Shown one piece after another: positions 1 through 11,844 of a DNA stretch of 64,000 nt. Made by a program: the position numbers and the translations under genes. Every line of letters starts with the position of its first letter. The first letter of the stretch is position 1. Location: contig CP085834.1 in NCBI GenBank assembly GCA_020809705.1, positions 3,162,001-3,226,000 on the forward strand, read 5' to 3'. The notes under the pieces are model-generated. The model ran no database searches. It was not told the DNA's origin and saw only the letters and a list, made by a program, of their open reading frames with translations. This DNA comes from Calonectria ilicicola. Lineage: Eukaryota > Ascomycota > Sordariomycetes > Hypocreales > Nectriaceae.

Positions 1-64
1 GAGCTTTTTAGGGAGTTCTTTCGGTAACTCCGGGGTCGTTGCCCTAGCCGCTCCTGCTGCTCTT

Positions 65-1846
65 CTACAGGGGGCTCCGCTCGTTTTTTGGTTTTGTTCG
101 GTGCCAGGCCATTGCTTTATCTATCATGTGGATATCGCATTTGGGGTCTTGACATTCATTCCAGGGCAGCTCGCTGCAATCGGGGAACTCAGGCTCACCT
201 GGTTCCAACATAGTGAACTGGTAGTGGGGGTTTCTTCCCGTTACTTCGTGTCGGTCGAAGTGTCTCCCATAGGCGCGGTGGATGACCACGTCTTCTACCC
301 TAATGGGAAAGCATGCTGCATGCTGCTTTTGTTCCATGTGTTGGAGGCAGTCGTGGTCGTAGCAGCTTACCCATGAGATGTTCTTATGTTCTTCGTGTAC
401 CGTGTTTAGTCTAGGGTCATCCTCCTTATGTTGGATAGGTCGGGGGTCGCGGTTTCCTGGTTGCCATTCGCTTCGCGCAAGTAGGAAGACTTTGTCTCCG
501 TCCCACGAGGGTTCCCTGACTTGTTGGGCCATTCTTTTAATACTAGTTGTCCATTTCCTGTTTCCATTTTCGTCATAAGTGCAGGTATCCCACCATGCTG
601 GTGCTTTGTCGGTATACACATCTAGGATGGATGCAGGGATTCCTATCTTCTTGGCTCGTTCCAACCATTCGTGGGGAAGGCAGGACTGGCCTTCTTGTCG
701 GGTTGACCATGCTTTTCGGATGGCTTCATCGATTTCTTGTTGCGGAGTGAGTTTTACCTTGCGCAACTCATGGTTTTCCGTACATTGCTTAACTATGGTG
801 GTTGGTTCATGTTTCTTAATGACAGCAAGAACAACTTTTCCTGTGGTATCCTCTTTTCCTTCTGGTACCGGGGTCCATTGAGTTTTCATAGTGTTGAGTT
901 GTTTCTGTCCTTCTGGTATGGGTTTGAACTGATTTCCTGTTTTCGGGGAGCGGCATTCGAAGGATTTATGTCCTTTTTTCCCGCAGTTGAAGCAGGTAAT
1001 CTTACTTTTGTCATACCCCTGGGTGGCGCCGAGTTCCATTGGCCCTGAATGAGTCCCGTGTGCGGTGCTTTGTTGCTTATTCTGGGTTTTTCCTTTATTC
1101 GGGATATATGGGTTTTTGTTATCTCGGGCGCGTTCCTTGCGTCGGTTAAATTGTCTTTCGTCGATCTTGACAGCACTTTTGATATACTCCGAGAGTTTTT
1201 CTGGCCGGTCTTCTTTATAGATTTCGTCCTTGACTTCGCCCTTCAGGCCTCTATAGTAGAGTTCCATTAGTGCGTCGTCATCCCAGGCTGTTCGTGCTGC
1301 AATCCTTTTGAACTCGGCCGAATACTGGCTGCAGGATTTTGTTTGTTTAAGTTCGTATAACTGGTTTACAGCTTGTTGTTCCATATCGATCGTGCCGAAA
1401 TTGTCTTTAATAGCGGTTTCGAAATGTTCCCAGTCTCTGAAGATCTCTCGGGTCTCTTCATTTTGGTCGGCGTCGTCCTCGTTTTCCAGATAGTCTCTCA
1501 TGATGGGTTCAAACCATACTCCTGCGTCTCCTTGGAGGAGGGTTTTGGTGTATAGTACCTGGGCTTCGGGGGTTGCAAGTCGCGTTGGGAAAAAGCGGAA
1601 GTATCCCTTCATTCGGGTGAGGAAGGGGACTACATCGGCAGCCTTTCCTAGGAAGGGCTCTGGGACCGGGGGTCTCAGAATTTCACCAATGTCTTTACCC
1701 TTGTTTCCTTCAACCGTGGTGGTTCCGGCTTTTTCTGCTTTAAGTTGTGCTTGTGCATCTGCGAGTTTCTTCTTAACCTGCTGCAGTTCCGTAGTCAACT
1801 CGGCGTTGCTAGGAGGAGCAGTGGCGGCGGGGTTCTTTCCGGACAT
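65..1846 (-). CDS. gag: Retrotransposon Gag polyprotein with CCHC zinc knuckle
   Basis: This 593-residue Gag protein packages element RNA into virus-like particles. Residues 50-235 resemble the retrotransposon gag domain of fungal gypsy elements. A perfect CX2CX4HX4C zinc knuckle lies at residues 285-298 (CFNCGKKGHKSFEC), after a basic linker. Residues 15-45 are a charged, probably coiled-coil segment. The start is an ATG 54 bp inside the end of the 5' LTR. The stop TAG at 65-67 is followed by an open frame shifted by +1 (ending at the window edge), so pol is probably made by frameshifting or as a separate frame. The roughly 250 residues beyond the knuckle are long for a gypsy Gag and carry no domain I recognise. 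Confidence 0.88.
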   Translation of the reverse strand: MSGKNPAATAPPSNAELTTELQQVKKKLADAQAQLKAEKAGTTTVEGNKGKDIGEILRPPVPEPFLGKAADVVPFLTRMKGYFRFFPTRLATPEAQVLYTKTLLQGDAGVWFEPIMRDYLENEDDADQNEETREIFRDWEHFETAIKDNFGTIDMEQQAVNQLYELKQTKSCSQYSAEFKRIAARTAWDDDALMELYYRGLKGEVKDEIYKEDRPEKLSEYIKSAVKIDERQFNRRKERARDNKNPYIPNKGKTQNKQQSTAHGTHSGPMELGATQGYDKSKITCFNCGKKGHKSFECRSPKTGNQFKPIPEGQKQLNTMKTQWTPVPEGKEDTTGKVVLAVIKKHEPTTIVKQCTENHELRKVKLTPQQEIDEAIRKAWSTRQEGQSCLPHEWLERAKKIGIPASILDVYTDKAPAWWDTCTYDENGNRKWTTSIKRMAQQVREPSWDGDKVFLLARSEWQPGNRDPRPIQHKEDDPRLNTVHEEHKNISWVSCYDHDCLQHMEQKQHAACFPIRVEDVVIHRAYGRHFDRHEVTGRNPHYQFTMLEPGEPEFPDCSELPWNECQDPKCDIHMIDKAMAWHRTKPKNERSPL

Positions 1847-1899
1847 TGTTATTGCTCAATTGTTGACGCGGGTAACCAACTGAACAAGAGCTTTCAACG

Positions 1900-2294
1900 T
1901 GTAACGGTCTGGTCAATTCCCAACTTGATGAACCAATCAGAACGAAGGGTTTATTGTTGGCAGGATGGTTAGGCGCGTTATGGTAAATAGAGCAATGGAA
2001 GTGTTACGTTAGGTAATAGTCAATCGCAATTGAGGTAACCAAGTTGTATTGAAAGCTGGCTAGTATCGGCCATAAGGGCGGATTCTAACCTGTCTATATA
2101 CTATTATCGTAGTAGGCGCTCACTGTGTTGGTTCTATCTAAGTATTGGTGATCGGATGGGTGATCACAGGGTGATCACCAACATTATGGGTGATCGCGAG
2201 TGAGCGCTTCCTTATTGGTTGGTGTGGGGCTATAGGGTAGGTAGGTGTTAGTTCTGCCGTCGTAGACCGCCTAGGCGTGTCATGGGTCATAACA
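1900..2294 (-). repeat. 5' LTR of the minus-strand gypsy element (395 bp)
   Basis: Read on the minus strand the LTR starts TGTTATGACCC at 2294 and ends CGTTACA at 1900, giving the usual TG...CA ends. The boundaries are supported by a second, RIP-mutated copy at 3957-4357 that aligns over the whole length and stops at the same end. The LTR contains four GGTGATC-type boxes at about 2145-2196 framed by an inverted repeat (2116-2124 and 2199-2207). The primer-binding site should lie just below 1900, but I cannot match it to a tRNA by eye. Confidence 0.82.
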
Positions 2295-2309
2295 AATAGA
2301 CCCTATTAT

Positions 2310-4357
2310 AGGAGTATACTATAATAATATTTTTATTATTATTAATTACTTTATAAAAGTAGTATATTACTTTCCTTATAATAAAGTAATAAAAGAAAAA
2401 TAATTTATTTACCTTTTCTTCTAATATATAATTACTATATATAGATTACTAATTAAAATTATTTTAAATAGAGGATAATTATTTATATTTAAGTTTTAGT
2501 AAAGCCTAATATCCTTAATAAAGTTAAATTATAAACTAAGCATAATCTTCTACCCCTAAACAAACAAGCAAACCAAATATTAAAACTAGGAAATTAAGTA
2601 ATATTTATAATACTATATTAATTATAAGCAAATTAATTAAGTAGAAAAATTACCTATTATATAGTTAGTATATAATATATCTTATAATTATAGTATTAAG
2701 ATAATATTAATAAAAGCCAATTTTGGCTTTATACTAGATGCTTACCGAGCCCTCTTAGAAGGTATAATTTAAGTAAAAGTAATAATTAAGTTAGATAATT
2801 TAAGAAAACTATATAAAAAAATGAAGATTGAACTTGAATTTATTTGTAATATTATAAAAAGATATTATAACCTTAAAAAGCTAAAGGGACTAACCTTTTT
2901 GAAGGAAGATATAGTCTACCTAGTAATAAAAAATCTTATAATAAAAAGATAAAATAAAAAAATTAACTTTATATAGATTAGACTATACCTAATTAAAAGA
3001 AAAATATTAGAAAATAATTATAAACTTAACCTTTTAAATAATATTAAAGTTCACTTTATCTTCTATATTTTATTACTAGAACCTAGTAATAGTATCTAAA
3101 TCAATACAAGACCCAGCTATAAACTACAAATAGAAAACCTAGAAGACTAATAGGAAGTTAAAAAATCCTATAAAGAAGAGAAGAAGATAGAAAATTTAAA
3201 ATTAAATGAAAAGATTATAAAGAAATAATTTAAAAACCTACTAAATACCTTATATATTACTTAAAGATATTAAAAGTATTTCTCCGAAATTAATATAAAG
3301 GAAATTAGGTAAATTACTTTAGTTAATAATCTTATAATCCTTAAGTAATTATACCTCTAATAATGCTAATACCTTAGTACACTCTTTTTCTTTTAATTTA
3401 TTTAAATTCTTATAATCTTAAAAAATTATCTCCTTTATCTTCTTATATAAATAATACTCCTAAGTACATAAGTATTATAATTAAGCTAGAGCATTTATTA
3501 AATCTACCTTAACCTTCTCTTTCTTCCTATTAATCTAATCTTTCTTATAAAAAACCTACTTAATTAAAAAGAAATAAGTATATAAAAGCAAAAGAAGAAA
3601 TATACTTATAAGTTTAAATAAAAATACTTTTAAAATTATAATTAAAATATTTATTCTTTATATAAAATTTATAATAGCTTTTTCCCTTAATTATAATATA
3701 AAATAACTACCTAATATAAAAACAAGCTAAATAATAAAACATTTTAAAACCAAATTTATTAATTAATTTAACAATATCCTTTTAATAAGCTTTAATTATC
3801 TTAGGATAAGGTATAACTTTAATAATATAGCTTAATATTCTATTAATACTTAGATTATAAAAAGATAAAAGAGGAAGAAATATATAATAATTATAAGTAA
3901 GGAAACCGGCCTATTTACCTAGCCTTAGAATAAGATCAATAAGAGAAAGAGTATTATATTATAACCTAAATACCTAAAAGGTAATAACCACAAGCAGAAC
4001 CCTAACTAATCATAACAAGACTACCCTAGACCCATATAACTAACTAATAAAAGTAAAGTCAAATAGCCCCCATTCAATATCACCAAAGATTACAACAAAC
4101 ATTATCAAACTAACTCCATTTAACCATTACAATAATAAAACCTTAGATATAATAATATATAAATAAATTAGATCCTACTATAAAAAATAAAATTAATTAA
4201 CTTTCAATATAATTTAATTACTTTAATTACAATTAACTATTACCTAATATAATACTTCTATTACTTTATTTTACTATAACACACTTAACCATCTTACTAA
4301 TAATAAACCCTTCATTCTAATTGGTTTATTAAGTTAGGAATTGACTAGATCGTTACA
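2310..4357 (+). mobile_element. RIP-degraded Ty3/gypsy element, 3' part with 3' LTR
   Basis: This is a plus-strand gypsy remnant in very AT-rich DNA. From about 2480 to 3130 conceptual translation, read through many stops, gives the integrase core end, the conserved INYxQxNxVExLPIxQ-like stretch, and the C-terminal block ending in a recognisable LLEP motif (about 3080). A non-coding part follows and then a 401 bp LTR at 3957-4357. Differences from the young LTR are overwhelmingly C-to-T and G-to-A, as expected from RIP. The left limit is taken as the edge of the younger element's LTR and is approximate. No part can be functional. Confidence 0.75.
3957..4357 (+). repeat. RIP-mutated gypsy 3' LTR (401 bp)
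   Basis: This LTR is homologous, in the opposite orientation, to the LTR at 1900-2294. It starts TATTATAACC (from TGTTATGACC) and ends CGTTACA. In the best aligned stretch (4218-4285 against the complement of 1973-2059) every difference I can see is a C-to-T or G-to-A transition. The middle part is more diverged and includes small length differences. Confidence 0.8.
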
Positions 4358-4499
4358 AAGACCTTTATATTTCAGGATTATTAGTGAAAGAGGCATCGCT
4401 GGCGATCACTATAGTCTATAATTCATTACTCTAATTATATTAAATTGTAAGATTTTATATTATAAAGAGATATTAAATAGTTTGGTTAGTAGTGTTTTA

Positions 4500-7400
4500 G
4501 TACTTCTAATTTAGATTAGTAAGAAAATAAGATAATAATAATATTATAAATATAAGGTCTAGTTTAATCATTATTACTATATATAGCAAAGAACTGACTT
4601 TTTTCTAATATATCTTTATTTCCTATGTAATTGCTTGGTCTTGCCTTTTGGCTAGCTCTATTATTAGAATTAGTATATTAGGGTGAGTGTTTGTAATATT
4701 TAATTTGAATTTTATAGTTATTTTCTTAATATATAAATTATAAGATAGATATATCTTATGCTTTGTATGATCTTGAATTATCTTTATACCTAGGAACCAT
4801 TATATATTACCTTTATCCAAGGTCTTATATATTTCCTTAATATCTTTTATTATTTCTAGCATTATAGATATATTATTCCTATAATATAATACTAGAATAT
4901 TATTTATAAAGAATATAATAAATATATTATAAGCTTTAGTATAAAATAAGTAAGGCTCTTCTAAGCTAGCTTCCATTTCTAGCTTCTTAAAGGTTAAAGT
5001 AAACTCATTAAACCACAGCTAGGGCAAGTCTTTAAGATTATATAGAGCTCAATCTAGCTCTATACACTTATTTAGTTACTTAAATCTATCTAGTAATTTA
5101 TATATAATTAATACACTATCTTTACTTCTTATTATATTAATAAAGGTATTAATAATATTAAGTTATTTAATTTCTAGGTTAAATTAAGTAGTTAGAGTAA
5201 TGATTATATAGAATAATTATATTATAAGTATTATAATATATATACTCTTAATTATAAAGCTTTTTTATAAATTATCTTAAATATATAATCTTACTTTATA
5301 TTATTTAAAATATCTATCTTAATTAAATTTATAAATAAAGACCTATTTAAGCAATAGTAGTTTAGTTTATATCTTTATATACTTTATTTCTCTTTATATT
5401 CCCTTTTTAATTAGGATTCTAACCTTCTAATATATTGTTTAAATAAATAGCTTATTTAATAGGTGTTTTATTATCTCTCTCTAATTTTATAAAAGCTTAA
5501 GAAGATTATTTTAATGTAACTTAGGGCAGTTTGGTGCTATATTAATCCAAGTAGCTTCCTTTTACTTTACTACTTTTATAAGTATTATAAATATAATTTA
5601 AATACTTTTAGAATTTATATAATTTATTTTATAATAATTAATTATAAAGAAATTTAATATTAAGTTCTTATTATAATCTTACTATATTAAAGTCCTTTAG
5701 TTCTACCTTATATTACTTCTTTAAGCTTAATAATAGTATATTTGTATACTTACAAGTATTTGAATAACTAGTTGGCCTTACCTTTAATCTCTACCTTTTC
5801 TATATATAGGTCCTAATTCCTATTCCTGGCTTTATAGTATATTAATATTAATAATAATTATAAGCTCTAGTAGCTTAGACAGTAGTATAGCTACTGCTTC
5901 CTCTACTACCTCACTCACTAGTTGGTTCGTTGCCTACTCCAACTATTCTGGTTGCTCATCCACTATTTTAGATATATACATTCTTAAGCTTATAGACTAT
6001 TCTATTAGTAGTTGGTCTATTGTGCTTATCTCTATTTATTATACCTAATCTATACTTTATTAAGCTTCTATTATACTCCCTGAATATATATTTTCTAGTT
6101 TTAGAATTTATTTTAATATTTAAAGTTCTATAAGTATTTAATTAAGTATATACTTAGTATTTTTTATTATACTTTAAGTAATTATTTTTATATTTATAAA
6201 TACCTTTACCCTTAAATTTAAATCTATAAATATTAATCTTTATAAAGATCTTTTATATATTGTTTTATTATTAATTTCCTCTTTAATTTAGAGAGCTTAA
6301 TCTTTAAGTTAGATGATTATATACTTGGCTAAGCTTAGCTTATTTAGTTTGTAATTAATGTATTTATTGAATTGTATATTTTAAATTGTAATAACCTTTA
6401 TAAGTTAAGGTATTTATATATAATATATATTATGAGCTATATATTCTATTAAATACTCTATATAGCCTCTAAGGCTGACTTTTATATCTCTCTTTTGTTG
6501 GCCCAATGCCCTGCCTCTAACTAAAGGATAGGTGTAGTAATTATATATATATATATTATTCCAATTAGGCCTTAAGTTAATTATAAGCTCTCTTATTAGT
6601 AAAGGAGTATAATGCCTAAACCATATATCTAACTTCTCAAATAAGGATATCTAATTCCTTGTCTTTAAAGGTGATATATTAAGCAAGTATACAGCTATTT
6701 TGATGCTCTCTGGCCACAGCTTTATTAGAAGCTTTACTCTATTAAGCATTATATTAGACTTATTTATTACTTCTTAATCTATATATTTAATAGTACTATT
6801 TAGCTTATAGGTCTCTAGTGGAGAGAGCTTTAAATCTATATCTTGTTTATACGCCTATTTTTGGTATTTAATTAGATCTTTAATTATAATAGTAGCAACC
6901 TTATTATTATACCTAATAATACATATTAAAAGGTTAAATTATCTCTTAATCTAGCTCTTAAACCAAAATAATTTATTAAATATAGTAGTTCTTTGCTTAT
7001 TGGCAATAGGTTATATATAGAATATACTACTATATTTATTTTTTATAACTAGAAGCTAGTTGGAGCTATTATATTCTTTAAGGTAATCTTACAAATCTTA
7101 GTAAATACACTAAAACAGCCTTAATAAACAATAGTCTAACTACCTATATAATATAATCTATTTTATATATATTTAAGCGTAGGTCTTATAATCTATCCTT
7201 ATAGTTCCTTTGATTTATATATTACAACCCCTTCTTACTAGCTCCCTTAATGCTATAGCTCCAAGGTGCCCTACTTGTTTATACTATAGCTCCTTAGTAT
7301 CCTCTTTTGGCTTTGGAGGGTCCTTTAAAGGTCTAAATTAATAAGTGGAGCTTTACCTTCTATTTTCTAATATAATAATAATTAATTAAATGTTTATATT

Positions 7401-9150
7401 ACTAATTAGAATTATATTATTAAGTATTAATTGGTTTAATAGGTAGATAGAAATTGGCTTATATTAAAGAATTATTATATTATATATATATTTATATTTA
7501 ATTAAAAAAATACTTTACTCTAGGCTTTTAAAATATAAAGAGTAATTAAAGTTATAATACTAGACTTCAACCTCCTTTAAATAAGCTTTTAATATAATAT
7601 TAGTATAAAATCCTTTTACTATAATAATATTATTAAGCTCTAAATTAACTATATAAGTATCAATTAAGTCTTTAAATAGATTCTTTAGTATATATTTGCC
7701 TTTTCCTATAATTAGAAATTAGCTTAAGCTTACCTCTATATAGCCTCCTTTTTCTAGCATAAAGGATCCTTTCACAAGCCATTCCTTTAAGTTAACTAAG
7801 TAAATAATACTACAATTATCAATTAGTATACTTTAATAGAGCAGGTAAAAAGCTATTTCTAATATTATAAATATTAATATAACTTTCTATACTATATATA
7901 ATAATATTAGGTTAAGAATTATAATAATAATAATTAATAGAATAATATTTTATTTATTATTTTTTATAATTATTATAACAAATATCCAACCTTTTTATAC
8001 TACCTTCTTATAAAGCTTATTCCATTTAAACTTCTAAAATTATATATATATATAAGTATAATTCTTATCTATTAGCTTCTTATTAAGTTTAAAATTAAAG
8101 TCTTCTATAAGTATATATTAAAAATATATATATTTAGCTATTATAAATTTATAAAATTTTTTATTATATAAGCATTTAGGGCTCTTAAAAGAGGCCATTT
8201 GCTATATCTCTAAGAGATCTCCTAGTATAATATAAACGCCTATATACTTAGAATTTAACTAACTTAAAATAACTCTTAGAAAGATATTTCTATAGCTCTT
8301 AAGTAAGTTAATTACTTATTTTTTAATTTCTTTTTTATAAATTAATTCAATTGGTTCTATACCTAAGAAGGAGTAAATTAAGCATTAACTACTTAAAGAA
8401 AATTATAAATAATAAATATTCCTTTAATTTTAAAGATACTATAAATATTACCCTAAGCTTAGATTAAACTTCAAATTATATACCAAGCTTTAGGTTCTTA
8501 ATTTATATAATTAATATCTCTTAGATAGTTTATATAATATAACCTTACCTTATTAATTATATTATTTTCTTTTAATATAAACTTTACTTTAAGAGCTTTA
8601 ATAAGCTTATAAATAATATAATTTTTATATTATTTAATAATTTTATTAATAATTTCTTAATAATAAACTTCCTTAATAATCTTAATAATCTAAGTATATA
8701 AAGCTAACTTCTCTTAAGCTCTCTCTTTAAAAGTAATAAGCTTAAAGTTAACTATTTTAAGCTCTATTCCTAGCCTTATAATAATATCTACATCTTACAA
8801 TATACCTATTTATCCTTTTTCCTTCTATTTATCCCTTATCTTTTTCTTTATTTTATTAAAAAATATTAAATTAAAAGTAATATTTAAATTATCTACTATA
8901 TTTTCTTTATTAAGGTTAATATATTCCTAGAGCTTTAGGCTTTATATATAATCTTTTAATATAAAGATCTATTTAATCTATTACTTTAATAAATGAAATT
9001 TAATAATAATTAGAAGTCTTTAGGCGCTTATAATATTAATATTAATAATTATTTTAAGTATATAATAGCAATAACTACTATATCTAGTACTAGGAAATAG
9101 TAAAAAGAAGCATTATCTAGTCTATTTAATTGAATATAAAATATAACAGT
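4500..9150 (-). mobile_element. RIP-degraded Ty1/copia retrotransposon
   Basis: This is a minus-strand copia relic in extremely AT-rich DNA. Reading the minus strand through stops gives copia domains in the right order. A protease-like segment lies at about 7745-7850, with the active-site DTG changed to DNC. A pre-integrase motif lies at about 7250-7310 (GHLGAIALRELVRRG), followed by the integrase start (YSS, PIANKQRTT) to about 6950. Reverse transcriptase lies at about 4620-5080, with ALYNLKDLP, FINNILVLYY (from the FVDDI box, both D turned to N) and WFLGIKII. D-to-N changes and TAA/TAG stops fit G-to-A and C-to-T mutation. LTRs could not be delimited, so both ends are approximate. The right end merges into normal-composition DNA near 9150-9300. 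Confidence 0.75.
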
Positions 9151-9361
9151 GGAAGTTGCTAGCTTATATAGCCACCTAGGCTTATAACTATTACACTTTA
9201 GTCATTAGATCATAATAAGAGATTGAAAGAGCCTTAATTCCTATGAAATAAAGAGCAATCAACTATGTGTTTTATAGCTAGGTCCAGCCCCAATTGGCTA
9301 TGGGGCTGCAACAACGCATTGAGGCCGTGAGGCCATCGAGGCCAGCCACAACTAGTCTCCA

Positions 9362-11844
9362 CAGATCTACGTCAAGGTCCACTATTTCACGTTAGCTCTG
9401 AATCAAATATGTTCTTGCACATATTGGCCCTACTGACCCCATTTCTTGCTTCTCAGATCGTAACCTGGAATTGTGCTTGGAAGTACATATATATCCGGAC
9501 TGGGGGGTGGGTCGTTCGATTCCATCATCTCCGAACTCATGAGCTCACAATCGTCATTATGAAGCTTTGAGTAAACTTTGTTGAAGTGAATGGAGTCGGA
9601 ATGAAGTTGCTTGTACGTCTGAAAATCAACTACGAATCTCTCTCCGCTCTGGTTTTGCATCTAAAATCAGCTACCTGTCGAGGGGGAAAGTGAAATAATT
9701 AGGAGACACTCACCCCATGAATACCGGACATGTCTTCATAGGAGACAATATTATGATGTCGGCATTTCCAAAAGGTCTCTCCCCGATTTTGAAGAGTCAT
9801 TTTTAGTGAGTCTGGTGCAAACCGTAAGGGGAAAACGCTTAGTGACCGGATTTGAACCTCTTCATCGAGCCACTTGGCACTAAACTCTACCATCATATCC
9901 TTGGGATTTTTCAGAAGTCTGCCATCATATTCGTACCTCCAGGCGTCTATCTTCCACTCTCATTCATGTTTCACGGCTTGGTGAGTAATCTCATCCTTCC
10001 ATTCGCCTTCTTGTGGCTTACGGCGCATATTTGTGGGTTCGTGCTGCGATGCCCATGACTTAGAAATTGCAGTCTCTATTTTGCCTCCGTCTTCCCATAC
10101 CATTACATCTCGCGGCCTAATCAAAAAAGGCATTGTTTCCTGCGAGATAACCCCTCGATCCATCTGTGACTCGGCGAGGTCATAAAGCTTTTCATAGTGC
10201 TTTTCAATCCACTCTATAAGTAGTTCTAACAATTGCCGTTGTTCTGGACTCAGACTACGTAATTTTGAATCCTTCTGTGATCGATAATGATACCAGAACA
10301 GATACGGTGCTTGTATGTGAGCCTGCAGATCAAATTTGGGAAAGTCGACGTGAAATTGGGGTATTTTCTCGAAAGTCTTTCGGGCTGCATCGAGCATCTC
10401 TTTAGATCTCAATGAAATTGACTCTTTAAACCATCGTGGAGATGGGAGTGGCTTTTTTGACCTCGAAGCATCTGAAACTTCTTGCCATTGATCATTTGGG
10501 GAATAATATCGAGTCACAATGAATGCGACATCCTCCTTCTTGTTCAAAAAACTTCCCACATCCGTGATAGGAAGATATGCGGTGAGTATTGGGCCAAGCT
10601 TGGGATTGATTGTCCAGGATGGCTCGTCGACATAAGCTGCAGCTGGTCGCTTTGGATCAAATTGAATGAAATGCAACAGCTGCCATTTTTGAGATCCTGA
10701 TGACGAATCCTTGAGTATTCTGTTTTCATCTTCCAATAAAGCAATTCGTTGTCTCAAATCGTGGTAAGATCCATCAGTTACCAAAGTTCTTGTCTGATTC
10801 ATGTTCGGGTTGCTACTATAGTCTAGTTCCGTATTTGACTCTTGAGCTACCCCTGACATATTCTCTAAATACCCATCAGAAACTATGAATTAAAACGATA
10901 TTTATAGTTCACAAACCTTCTTTGCTCATTTTGGGAATTTTAATGTTTTCCGAGACGATTGATGGTTCGACTTGGCTTAACCCAAAATTTGGATGGATTT
11001 GAAATCGATTCTCTATGTTACTACGATATCTGCCGTTATTTCTGGACCTAAACCGCTTGATTGGTAAATTTTTAATTTTCCGGGATGGATGCTCGGCACG
11101 ATCAGATAAACTGCTACTAAGTTCCAATCTGGATACTCGGAAAATAAATAAGAGCTCTTGGGCAGCGTCTGCGGCGGAGGTCTGATCTCTCGATATGGTA
11201 AGGTGATTCCAGATATGTTCTAATCTTCTTACGTAGTCATTAACGTCGCATTCGTCCGTTCTATGAGGGGTTTCTTCTCCGACGTCGTTATCGTTGCTCT
11301 CTTTACCATCTACTGCCTGAGAAGCTGAATCAACACCGCCAACTTTATTTGATGACGCACTTTGGTTGTCTTTGATTGTAGGAAGATCGAGAGGCGTCTC
11401 CTTGACGAAATAAGTGTTGAATTTCCGTTCCGCGGCTCCTCGGAAGTTTCCAGCTTCCAGCTGTGCGAGTTCGCAAATTTCAGAGACCAGTTGATCGCTG
11501 CGCCTATCTGGACAGGAAAGTGCATAGGAGCGAGCCAGATCTTGACACTCTACCGATGCTTCATAAATCAACTGGTGAGCGACCTGAAAGTACCGTCTTC
11601 TGCATTCATCAAAACTTAATTCAGTATTGCGAAGAATGTCGTCGCAAGCCCAAAAATGTTTCTTAGCAATATGGTATCTGATAGCTGAAAAGAGTAAATG
11701 GCTAGATTCTGAATTGAAACCGGTTCGAAGATCAAAGAGCTCCGTTAAAATACTCCCAAGATCAAGTTTTGAAGCTTCTTGGCCTGAGACTCTCTGCGTG
11801 TCATCGATAATCAGTATTGTACGCGGCGTCAGGCCATTAAACAT
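9362..11844 (-). pseudogene. DUF7025-containing AAA-type ATPase, 3' end lost at transposon boundary
   Basis: Five exons can be joined by frame and splice signals: 11844 to about 10906, 10864-10022, 9958-9714, 9660-9438 and 9381-9362. The first exon (about 310 residues) is mostly helical with an acidic, asparagine-rich linker, and I do not recognise it. Exons 2-5 match the DUF7025 region that precedes the AAA domain in many fungal ATPases: a helical YHYRSQKDS...IEWIEKH stretch, WKIDAWRYEYDG, a SLSVFPL block, and VPGFSLKxKKW-like residues (here IPGYDLRSKKW) followed by VDLDVD. At that point, where the family continues into the Walker A/B ATPase module, the sequence changes and stops follow within about 30 codons. 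The ATPase domain is missing, so the gene is probably dead or makes only the N-terminal part. The donor at 9437 (GTCAGT) is weak. Confidence 0.72.

Larger units (their letters stand above)
1..2294 (-). mobile_element. Ty3/gypsy LTR retrotransposon, 5' part
   Basis: This is the 5' portion of a gypsy-type retrotransposon lying on the minus strand. It has a 5' LTR (1900-2294), a short leader, a gag gene (65-1846), and the first bases of pol in the +1 frame, which remain open to the left edge of the window. The base composition is near normal and gag has no internal stop, so this copy looks young compared with the AT-rich relics beside it. Whether it is full length and has matching LTRs cannot be judged because the rest lies outside the window. 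It appears to have inserted into, or beside, the older degraded gypsy copy at about 2295. Confidence 0.9.

Noticed and set aside
101..1972. Plus-strand open frames opposite gag
   Set aside because: They are shadows of the gag gene, which has a zinc knuckle and a gag domain on the minus strand.
2295..9250. The AT-rich block as mitochondrial DNA or centromere
   Set aside because: Recognisable integrase, reverse transcriptase and LTR remnants with C-to-T and G-to-A changes show it is RIP-degraded transposon DNA.
9430..9896. Two small separate genes on the minus strand
   Set aside because: Both frames are internal exons of the DUF7025 gene; splice sites join them in phase and the residues match the family in order.
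10909..11844. A separate gene upstream of the DUF7025 frame
   Set aside because: A GTTTGT...TTTAG intron of about 49 nt fuses it in frame to the next exon, so I treat it as the first exon of the same gene.
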